NCBI GenBank assembly: GCA_007117945.1
Contig: SKTN01000265.1
Location: forward strand, 1-6,626
Reading direction: 5' to 3'
Source: Nitriliruptoraceae bacterium
GTDB lineage: Bacteria; Actinomycetota; Nitriliruptoria; Nitriliruptorales; Nitriliruptoraceae
Length of the DNA: 6,626 nucleotides
Shown: piece after piece, positions 1 to 5,252 of the stretch
Layout of the letters: every line of letters starts with the position of its first letter
Numbering within the stretch: position 1 is the stretch's first letter
Made by a program: the position numbers and the translations under genes
The notes under the pieces: generated by a model
What the model saw: the letters and a program-made list of their open reading frames with translations, nothing else
What the model was told of the DNA's origin: nothing
Databases searched by the model: none

Positions 1-1336
1 GCACCTGGCGCGGCTGCGGGCACCGCTCCCCGCGGAGGGGCGCACACCCGGCGACGCGGTCGGAGCAGCCCATCACGCTGCCACGGCACGACGCGGGCCC
101 GTCGTGGTCGCCTGCGACATCCCCTCCGGCGTGGATGCCGACGACGGGAAGGCCGCGACGGGTGCGGTGCTCGCCGACCTCACGGTCACCTTCGGTGCCC
201 TGAAGCGGGGGCTGGTCCTCCACCCCGGTGCCGTGCACGCGGGCCGGGTCCTCCTGGGATCCCTCGGTGAGGCCTACGACCGGTTCGCGGCCGCCACCTC
301 GACGTGGTCGGCGCTGACCCCCGTCGGGGCAGCGCCCGCGCCCCTGCCGCTGGCTGCGGACAAGCGTGCACGGGGCGTCGTACTGGCGGTGGCCGGTGCG
401 CTCGGTACGGGCGGGGCGGCGGCGTTGACCGCAGCGGGCGCGCTGCGGGCCGGTGCGGGACTGGTGACCGTGGCCACACCGGAGCCCGTGCGCACCGAGG
501 TTGCGGCGCGGCTCGATGCCGGGGCGATGCTGCTGGGCCTGCCCGCCGACGAGCAGGGTGGGGTGCACCGCGACGCCGTCCACGCCCTGCCACCCCTGCC
601 CGCAGCGCCGGGTGGTGCCGTGGCCGCTGGGCCCGGGCTCGGTGTCGGGACCGGGGCGGCGGAGGTGGTGGCACACCTGCGTGCCACGGCGGACCGGCTG
701 GTGCTCGATGCCGACGCGATCAACGTGCACCGCGACGACCCGGAGGTGCTCGCCGACCACGCCGGTGCGCTGGTCCTGACGCCCCACGAGCGTGAGCTCG
801 CACGGATCGGGGGCGGGACGGACGGACCCGAGGCCTGGCGGGCGCGCGCTGCACAGGTACCCGCGCTGGCGGACCGCTACGGCGCAACGATCGTGGCCAA
901 GGGCCCCGGGACCCTGGTGGCCGCGCCCGATGGTCGGGTGTGGGTGTGCCCCGTCGGCGGCCCGGCGCTGGGCTCGGGCGGGACCGGAGATGTGCTCGCC
1001 GGGATGGTCGCAGCCGCCATCGCCACCCCGGAGGACGTCCCCCTCGCCGTGGCCCGCGCCGTGTGGTGGCACGCGGCCGCCGGGGTGCTCGCCGGCCGGG
1101 ACCGCGCGGGGCGGGCCACCGCCACCGACCTCCTCGGGGCGCTGCCGCAGGTACTCGGGGCCCTGTCGATGGACGCGGGCGGGGGCGCCGGTGGCCACGC
1201 GGTCGGGGAGCTGACCGGGGATGGCCGGGACGCCGGTGGTGGCCCCGGCCCGCGCGCTGGTCACCGCCCCGCGGGCGTCCTGCCGTGGGAACCCTGGCAG
1301 CCCCACCTGGTGGCAGCCCGTCTGGAGCGTTCATGA
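1..1336 (+). CDS. nnr: Bifunctional NAD(P)H-hydrate epimerase / ADP-dependent NAD(P)H-hydrate dehydratase, 5' end cut off
   Basis: Cytosolic metabolite-repair enzyme. The N-terminal epimerase domain interconverts R- and S-NAD(P)HX; the C-terminal ribokinase-like domain dehydrates S-NAD(P)HX to NAD(P)H using ADP. The frame is open from base 2, so the gene starts upstream. A GTG at 104 is internal, because it lies inside the epimerase motif VVVACDIPSGVDADDG. What remains of the epimerase domain runs to about base 290. The dehydratase domain (about 350-1170) shows ALRAGAGLV, AGPGLG, LDADAIN, TPHERELARIGG, AKGPGT and the catalytic GSGGTGDVLAGM, with the expected base Asp at 989-991. Fusion of the two domains is common in actinobacteria. 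After about 1170 comes a Gly/Pro-rich tail of some 55 residues that does not look like the family core. The TGA overlaps the alr ATG, suggesting translational coupling. Confidence 0.95.
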   Translation, partial: HLARLRAPLPAEGRTPGDAVGAAHHAATARRGPVVVACDIPSGVDADDGKAATGAVLADLTVTFGALKRGLVLHPGAVHAGRVLLGSLGEAYDRFAAATSTWSALTPVGAAPAPLPLAADKRARGVVLAVAGALGTGGAAALTAAGALRAGAGLVTVATPEPVRTEVAARLDAGAMLLGLPADEQGGVHRDAVHALPPLPAAPGGAVAAGPGLGVGTGAAEVVAHLRATADRLVLDADAINVHRDDPEVLADHAGALVLTPHERELARIGGGTDGPEAWRARAAQVPALADRYGATIVAKGPGTLVAAPDGRVWVCPVGGPALGSGGTGDVLAGMVAAAIATPEDVPLAVARAVWWHAAAGVLAGRDRAGRATATDLLGALPQVLGALSMDAGGGAGGHAVGELTGDGRDAGGGPGPRAGHRPAGVLPWEPWQPHLVAARLERS

Positions 1337-2553
1337 CCGCCCGCACCCCCGCCCCCGGGAACCGGCGCAGCCCCGAGGCGCGGTCCACCGTCGACGCCGA
1401 GGTCACCGCGCTCAGGCCCACGCGCGTGGAGGTCGACCTCGAGGCGATCCGCCACAACGTGCGCCACCTGGCCGCCCGCGCCGGTGGCGCGCAGGTCTGC
1501 GCCGTGGTCAAGGCCGACGGTTACGGCCACGGCGCCGTGCCCGTGGCTCGTGCAGCCCGGGAGGCCGGTGCGAGCTGGCTCGCCGTCGCCCTGGTCGAGG
1601 AGGGCCGCCAGCTCCGCGACGCCGGCATCGACGGCCCGATCCTCCTGCTGTCCGAGCCACCCGTCGCCGCCATCGGTGAGCTGCTCGCCGCGGACCTGAC
1701 CCCGACGGTCTACCGCGAGCCCTTCATCGCCGTGCTCGACGCCCACGGCCAGGGGCGGGGTCGCGCGATCGACGTCCACCTGAAGGTCGACACGGGGATG
1801 GGCCGTGTGGGGGCGCCGGAGCCCGCGTGGCAGGACCGGATCGAGCAGCTCGCCACCTCTCGGGGGGTGCACGTCGAGGGGATCTCCACCCACCTCGCCC
1901 GCGCCGACGAGCCCGCTGTGGACACCACCGCGAGCCAGCTGGCGGCCTTCGACCGGGCGCTGCAGCTCGCCGGCCGGTTCGGGCTGCGGCCGGCGCTGGT
2001 CCACGCCGCCAACACCGCCGGCGTGCTGCTGCACCCGGGGTCCCACCGCGACCTGGTGCGCCCCGGAATCGGCGTCTACGGGCTGTCCCCCTCCGCCGAG
2101 GTGGATGCACTGGACCACGGCCTGCGTCCGGCGCTGCGCCTGGTCTCCGAGGTGTCCTTCGCCAAGCACGTCGCGGTGGGCACGCCGATCTCCTACGGCC
2201 ATCGGTGGCGCGCACCCGAGGACGGTTGGGTGGCCACCGTGCCCATCGGGTACGCCGACGGGGTCCCCCGCCGGTTGACCAACCGCGCCCAGGTGCTCCT
2301 CGGTGACCGTCGTCACCCCATGGTCGGCACCGTCACCATGGACCAGCTCCACGTGTGGTGCGGCGACGTCGAGCCACAGGTGGGTGACGAGGTGGTGCTC
2401 CTCGGCGAGCTGCGGCCCGGTGAGGGGCCCGAGGCCGACGACCAGCCGGCACCTGTGCGCCCCGAGGAGTGGGCCGCGGCCGCGGACACGATCACCTACG
2501 AGGTCGCCACCTCGCTGTCGGCACGGCTACCGAGGGTCCACCTCGGCGCGTAG
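1333..2553 (+). CDS. alr: Alanine racemase (PLP-dependent)
   Basis: Converts L-alanine to D-alanine in the cytosol, supplying D-Ala for peptidoglycan. It is 406 residues long, slightly over the usual 360-390 because of about 28 extra N-terminal residues before RPTRVEVDLEAI. The PLP Schiff-base lysine is K60 in AVVKADGYGHG. K151 and R158 in LKVDTGMGR match the conserved active-site pair. The opposing catalytic tyrosine is Y288 in ISYGHRW, followed by GYADG (Y307) and GTVTMDQ. The TIM barrel covers about residues 30-265 and the beta domain the rest. The ATG at 1333 overlaps the nnr stop as ATGA, and that overlap decides the start; the frame is open further upstream, but only as a shadow of nnr. 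No separate promoter is visible, so expression with nnr is likely. Confidence 0.97.
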   Translation: MTARTPAPGNRRSPEARSTVDAEVTALRPTRVEVDLEAIRHNVRHLAARAGGAQVCAVVKADGYGHGAVPVARAAREAGASWLAVALVEEGRQLRDAGIDGPILLLSEPPVAAIGELLAADLTPTVYREPFIAVLDAHGQGRGRAIDVHLKVDTGMGRVGAPEPAWQDRIEQLATSRGVHVEGISTHLARADEPAVDTTASQLAAFDRALQLAGRFGLRPALVHAANTAGVLLHPGSHRDLVRPGIGVYGLSPSAEVDALDHGLRPALRLVSEVSFAKHVAVGTPISYGHRWRAPEDGWVATVPIGYADGVPRRLTNRAQVLLGDRRHPMVGTVTMDQLHVWCGDVEPQVGDEVVLLGELRPGEGPEADDQPAPVRPEEWAAAADTITYEVATSLSARLPRVHLGA

Positions 2554-2606
2554 CGGTCCCGAGGGGGCGGAACGCAGGCCGGCGCGTAGCGGGCTCGCAG
2601 GGGTGG
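2544..2606 (+). repeat. Direct repeat copying the alr stop-codon region 36 bp downstream
   Basis: The 13-mer cggcgcgtagcgg occurs at 2544-2556, where its tag is the alr stop, and again at 2580-2592. The match continues imperfectly for about 14 more bases in each copy with one indel. The period of 36 keeps the second TAG in frame with the first. It looks like a small tandem duplication over the 3' end of alr. Confidence 0.7.
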
Positions 2607-2622
2607 CTCACTACCCTGTCGG

Positions 2623-2662
2623 TGGTCCGCTGACCCGCAGGCCCGCTGATCCGCAAGCCCGC
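2623..2662 (+). repeat. Five 8-bp units ending in CCGC (short tandem repeat)
   Basis: The sequence reads tggtccgc, tgacccgc, aggcccgc, tgatccgc, aagcccgc, so CCGC recurs every 8 bases. Units 2-3 and 4-5 also form a 16-bp tandem pair matching at 14 of 16 positions. It occupies the middle of the alr-hydrolase gap, upstream of the hydrolase ribosome site. A weak -10-like TACCCT lies just before it at 2612-2617, without a convincing -35. Function is unknown. Confidence 0.6.
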
Positions 2663-2713
2663 AGGCCCCGCCACCGGCCGGCCGACTGACACCACGACCA
2701 CCGAGGAGCTGCC

Positions 2714-3856
2714 GTGGCCCGCCGAGGCGTCGCCCTGCTCGGAGTGGGTGCTGCCCTTGCAGCGGGTGCGGCCGCCGGCTTCGTCGCCGAGCGCGCCGTG
2801 GTCCGCGGACGGTTCGTCCCTCGGCTCGAACCCGCCGAGGTGCCCCTGGGCAGCCTGGAGGGGGAGCTGACCACCATCACGGGACCGAAGGGCCTGACGG
2901 TCGCCGTGGAGTCCTACGGTCCCGTCGACGCGCCCCAGCTGCTGCTGGTCCACGGCTGGGTGTGTACCGGCCGTGCGTGGCACGAGCAGGTGGCGCGGCT
3001 CGCCACGCGCTACCGGGTCATCACCTACGACCAGCCCGGGCACGGACGCACCTCCTCGCCGCCCGCCAGCGCCTACAGCATCGACCTGCTGGGCGAGACC
3101 CTGGCCGCGGTGCTACGCCAGGCCACCCGCCCGGAACCGGTGGTGGTCGCAGGTCACTCCCTGGGGGGGATGACGCTGCTGAACGCCGCGCGACGGTTCC
3201 CGCGTGATGTCCGCTCGCGCCTGGCCGGCGCGGTACTGCTGTCGACCACGTCCTCGGCGCGGGCGGAGAAGCTCAGCCTGGAGCTCGGGATCCGGGCCGT
3301 GGCGCGCCTGGACCGAGGTATCCGCCGGCTGCTCCCGGCACTCAAGGACCCACGGGTGATCAGCACCACGGAGCGGGTGTGGTCCTCCACCTCGGACCTG
3401 TCCTTCCTGGTGGCGCGCTGGACGGCGGTCGGACCGGACACCGACCCGCAGATCGTGGCCTTCACCCAGGAGATGGCGCTGACCAGCGGCTTCGAGGTGG
3501 TGGTCGGGCTCGTGGAGGCGGTGCTCAGCGTCGACGAGGATCCCGGACTCGACGCGCTGCGCGACGTGCCCACGACGGTGGCGGTGGGCAGCCACGACCG
3601 GCTCACCCCCGCGACCCTGACCCGGCGGATGGCCGAGCGGTCGTCGGCGGGCGTCGTGGAGTTCGAGGGAGTGGGCCACATGAGCCTGCTGGAGGCAGGC
3701 GAGGAGGTCGCCGAGGTCCTGCGCCGCCACCTCGATGGCGAGGTGGCACGCACCGAGCAGGGCCGGTGGGAGATCGCGGGCAGCGGCGATGTGTGGCAGC
3801 AGGTGGACCCGCCGGCTGCGGCCTACGACGACGATGACGTGCGGAGGGCCGGCTGA
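2714..3856 (+). CDS. Alpha/beta-fold hydrolase with N-terminal membrane or export segment
   Basis: A 380-residue alpha/beta hydrolase of unknown substrate. The catalytic set is complete: oxyanion-side HGW at H80, nucleophile elbow GHSLGG with S149, acid D295 in VGSHDRL, and histidine H322 in GVGHMSLLE. YDQPGHGRT (about residues 109-117) is also typical. Residues 5-26 form an Ala/Gly-rich hydrophobic stretch after MARR, fitting a signal anchor or a weak twin-arginine-like signal, so the enzyme may sit on the outer face of the membrane. The C-terminal tail is acidic (AYDDDD). The GTG start is set by GAGGAG at 2703-2708, five bases upstream. An alpha/beta hydrolase between alr and tsaE is a recurrent actinobacterial arrangement. 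Its TGA shares one base with the next ATG, so the two are probably co-translated. Lipase, esterase or epoxide hydrolase activity cannot be told apart here. Confidence 0.9.
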   Translation: MARRGVALLGVGAALAAGAAAGFVAERAVVRGRFVPRLEPAEVPLGSLEGELTTITGPKGLTVAVESYGPVDAPQLLLVHGWVCTGRAWHEQVARLATRYRVITYDQPGHGRTSSPPASAYSIDLLGETLAAVLRQATRPEPVVVAGHSLGGMTLLNAARRFPRDVRSRLAGAVLLSTTSSARAEKLSLELGIRAVARLDRGIRRLLPALKDPRVISTTERVWSSTSDLSFLVARWTAVGPDTDPQIVAFTQEMALTSGFEVVVGLVEAVLSVDEDPGLDALRDVPTTVAVGSHDRLTPATLTRRMAERSSAGVVEFEGVGHMSLLEAGEEVAEVLRRHLDGEVARTEQGRWEIAGSGDVWQQVDPPAAAYDDDDVRRAG

Positions 3857-4854
3857 TGGCGCTGGGTATCGCGGACCTGGCTATCGGGACCTGGACGGCG
3901 CCCGATGCCGTCTCCGGGTGCACCGTCGTGCTGCCGCCGGAGGGGACGGTGGGTGCCGTGGCGGTGCGTGGCTCCGCGCCGGGCACCCGGGAGGCCGCGG
4001 CGCTGGGCCCGATGGGCAAGGTCGAGGTCTGTCACGGTGTCCTACTGGCCGGCGGGTCGGCCTACGGCCTGGCGGCGGCCGACGGGGTGGTGGCCTACCT
4101 GGAGGAGCAGGGCCGGGGCTTCCCCCTCCCCGGAGCCGTCGTGCCGATCGTCGGTGCCGCGATCGTGCTGGACGCCGCGGTGGCCCACCCACCCTCCCGA
4201 CCGGGTCCCGCCGCGGGGCTGGCGGCCTGCGAGGCGGCGGTTCTCGCCGACCCCGCCGAGGGTCGGGTCGGGGTCGGCGCGGGGTGCACCGTGGCGAAGG
4301 TGGCGGGACTCGCGCATGCCCACCCGAGCGGGCAGGCCATCGCCGTGCGGCGCGCTGGCGGGGTGACCGTCGGTGTGCTGGTGGCCAACAACGCGCTCGG
4401 TGAGGTGGTCGCCGAGGACGGGACGTGGATCGCCCGCGCCGACGTGGCCGATGCGACACCGAGGTTCCCCGAGGTCGACCCGTTCGCGGCGCCACTGGCC
4501 GGTGCGGCGGGGGACGGCCCAGCACGATCCGTGCCGGGTGACGAGGCTGCACCACCGAGTGCAGGCGGGGGAGCGCCGGCCAGCGGCGGCCCCACGAGCA
4601 ACACCGTGATCGGCTGCATCGTCACCGATGCCCGGTTGTCGAAGCGGGACGTGGCCCGGGTGGCGGACCTCGGCCACTCCGGCGTCGCCCGCGCGGTGCG
4701 CCCGGCACACACCGAGGCCGATGGCGACGCCCTGTTCTGCCTGGCCACGGGGCGTGTGGAGGCCTCGGTGGATCTCGTCGCGCACCTGGCGGCCGAGGCC
4801 GTCGCCGAGGCCTGCCGGCGCGGGCCGTTGCTCGCCGCGCGCTCGGCTCCCTGA
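3856..4854 (+). CDS. P1-family peptidase (DmpA/NylC-like, S58) self-processing Ntn hydrolase
   Basis: A 332-residue member of the family that includes L-aminopeptidase D-Ala-esterase/amidase DmpA, beta-peptidyl aminopeptidases and the nylon-oligomer hydrolase NylC. Family signatures appear in order: GCTVVLPPEG, RGSAPGTRE, GVLLAGGSAYGLAAADG, VPIVGAAIVLDA, VGVGAGCTVAK (K148), VLVANNALGEV (N178/N179), then SNTVIGCIVTDARLSK and HTEADGDALF. These enzymes cleave themselves to expose a nucleophile. The likely site is N249|T250, as in NylC, giving an alpha chain of 249 and a beta chain of 83 residues. A Gly/Ala/Pro-rich stretch (about residues 213-248) precedes the cut. There is no signal peptide, so it is probably cytosolic. 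GGAGGG at 3843-3848 lies seven bases before the ATG, which overlaps the hydrolase TGA. The substrate cannot be read from the sequence. Confidence 0.93.
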   Translation: MALGIADLAIGTWTAPDAVSGCTVVLPPEGTVGAVAVRGSAPGTREAAALGPMGKVEVCHGVLLAGGSAYGLAAADGVVAYLEEQGRGFPLPGAVVPIVGAAIVLDAAVAHPPSRPGPAAGLAACEAAVLADPAEGRVGVGAGCTVAKVAGLAHAHPSGQAIAVRRAGGVTVGVLVANNALGEVVAEDGTWIARADVADATPRFPEVDPFAAPLAGAAGDGPARSVPGDEAAPPSAGGGAPASGGPTSNTVIGCIVTDARLSKRDVARVADLGHSGVARAVRPAHTEADGDALFCLATGRVEASVDLVAHLAAEAVAEACRRGPLLAARSAP

Positions 4855-4897
4855 CCCGTTCGCACGGCTTGCCCCGCGCTCGGCTCCCTGACCCGTT
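4838..4897 (+). repeat. 23-bp direct repeat spanning the P1-peptidase stop codon, period 37
   Basis: Bases 4838-4860 are repeated exactly at 4875-4897. With one mismatch the match extends to 27 bases (4834-4860 and 4871-4897). The first copy encodes the last residues (RSAP) plus the TGA; the second is out of frame with it and noncoding. The 14 bases between copies are not repeated. It may be a local duplication or two copies of a dispersed genomic repeat. Confidence 0.85.
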
Positions 4898-4899
4898 GG

Positions 4900-4948
4900 C
4901 GGGCGTTGTTCGCCCGGTGCCTGGCACGTTCCTGGGCGCTGTCCCAGG
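4900..4948 (+). terminator. Run of three short hairpins, possible terminator without U-tract
   Basis: Three adjacent inverted repeats: cgggcg/cgcccg with a 5-base loop (4900-4916), gtgcc/ggcac with a 1-base centre (4917-4927, too tight to fold fully), and cctggg/cccagg with a 6-base loop (4931-4948). They begin 46 bases after the P1-peptidase stop. No T-run follows, which is common in high-GC actinobacterial terminators. Each stem is short, and such stems also arise by chance in G+C-rich DNA. Confidence 0.4.
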
Positions 4949-4982
4949 GGATGGCCAGGGTCGGGGGTGGATCGGGTCGTCG

Positions 4983-5000
4983 GGTGGTCGTGGTGGTCGT
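4983..5000 (+). repeat. Tandem 9-bp repeat ggtggtcgt x2
   Basis: ggtggtcgt at 4983-4991 is repeated exactly at 4992-5000. The second copy forms the outer part of the left arm of the adjoining long hairpin, so either copy could in principle pair with the right arm. Confidence 0.75.
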
Positions 5001-5031
5001 TGCCTGGGCCAGGGCCCAGGCAACGACCACC
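4992..5031 (+). terminator. Perfect 19-bp inverted repeat with 2-base centre
   Basis: The left arm 4992-5010 is the exact reverse complement of the right arm 5013-5031, with only AG between (the innermost pairs would open in RNA to give a small loop). Lying 138 bases past the P1-peptidase stop and about 260 before the UDG-like start, it would be a strong transcript-ending or 3'-protecting hairpin for the upstream operon. No T-run follows on either strand. A protein-binding palindrome or a remnant of a mobile repeat are alternatives. Confidence 0.6.
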
Positions 5032-5086
5032 CGGGGCCGGCAGCGCACACGGCAGGCGGCCGCGGGTACCGGGTTCGGTGGTGCGG

Positions 5087-5112
5087 CCACCGTGTCTGCC
5101 GGGGCACGGTGG
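5087..5112 (+). other. Hairpin, 8-bp perfect stem
   Basis: ccaccgtg (5087-5094) pairs with cacggtgg (5105-5112) around a 10-base loop. It lies about 60 bases upstream of the promoter candidate for the UDG-like gene. It could be part of the termination region or chance pairing. Confidence 0.35.
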
Positions 5113-5173
5113 GGCCCAGGCGGAGTCCGGGTGGGCGATAGGTGCACGCCTCCGGGACGCCACGCCGTTCAGC

Positions 5174-5203
5174 TTGAATTGGAACGTCCGCTCCAGTTAT
5201 GTT
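5174..5203 (+). promoter_or_regulatory. Candidate promoter with overlapping GGAAC/GTTCC inverted repeat
   Basis: TTGAAT (5174-5179) and TATGTT (5198-5203) are 18 bases apart and each match four of six bases of the housekeeping sigma consensus (TTGACA, TATAAT). The stretch is clearly richer in A+T than its surroundings. Transcription from it would start near 5210, leaving an untranslated leader of about 40 bases before the GTG at 5253. GGAAC (5181-5185) and GTTCC (5201-5205) form an inverted repeat centred in the spacer with half-sites 20 bp apart, suitable for an operator. An ECF-sigma reading (GGAAC...GTT) is possible, but its 15-base spacer is short. Confidence 0.5.
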
Positions 5204-5240
5204 CCGGGGGTGCCGGGTGGTCGACGACGCCCGCTCGGCG

Positions 5241-5246
5241 GGGAGG
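5241..5246 (+). promoter_or_regulatory. Ribosome binding site that fixes the UDG-like start
   Basis: GGGAGG lies six bases before the GTG at 5253. The longer in-frame option, ATG at 5199, overlaps the candidate -10 box and has no purine-rich site before it, so 5253 is preferred. Confidence 0.7.
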
Positions 5247-5252
5247 CTGCCA

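Larger units (their letters stand above)
4855..5252. other. Gene-free interval with repeats, hairpins and a promoter
   Basis: About 400 bp between the P1 peptidase and the UDG-like gene. Open frames on both strands show only low-complexity Arg/Gly/Pro translations with no recognisable family, so I call no gene. Contents in order: the second copy of the 23-bp repeat (4875-4897); small inverted repeats at 4900-4916, 4917-4927 and 4931-4948; a 9-bp tandem repeat and a perfect 19-bp hairpin (4983-5031); an 8-bp stem with a 10-base loop at 5087-5112; then a relatively AT-rich promoter-like stretch (5170-5205). Confidence 0.7.

Noticed and set aside
940..1332. Upstream extension of the alr frame to 940
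   Set aside because: This part is an Arg/Gly-rich shadow of the nnr dehydratase domain. The ATGA overlap at 1333 and alignment of the family N terminus support the later start.
1261..2352. Long minus-strand open frame (363 codons) opposite alr
   Set aside because: Its translation is low-complexity and resembles no family; the + strand encodes an unmistakable alanine racemase. Long antisense frames are expected in DNA with G/C at third positions.
3163..3169. Run of seven G in the hydrolase nucleophile elbow, and seven C at 5546-5552 in the UDG-like gene, as possible phase-variable or frameshift sites
   Set aside because: Both runs encode conserved motifs (GHSLGGM and CRPP) in the correct frame, and the reading frames continue intact on both sides.
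4834..4897. CRISPR repeat pair
   Set aside because: There are only two copies with 10-14 bases between them, the first lies inside a coding sequence, and there is no leader or cas gene.
4042..5163. Long minus-strand open frame (373 codons) across the P1 gene and the gap
   Set aside because: It is mostly antisense to a clear P1 peptidase, and its start region is Arg/Pro/Gly filler made of the gap repeats.
5182..5204. LexA (SOS) box upstream of the UDG-like gene
   Set aside because: GAAC and GTTC are present, but 15 bases separate them instead of about four, and the centre does not match.
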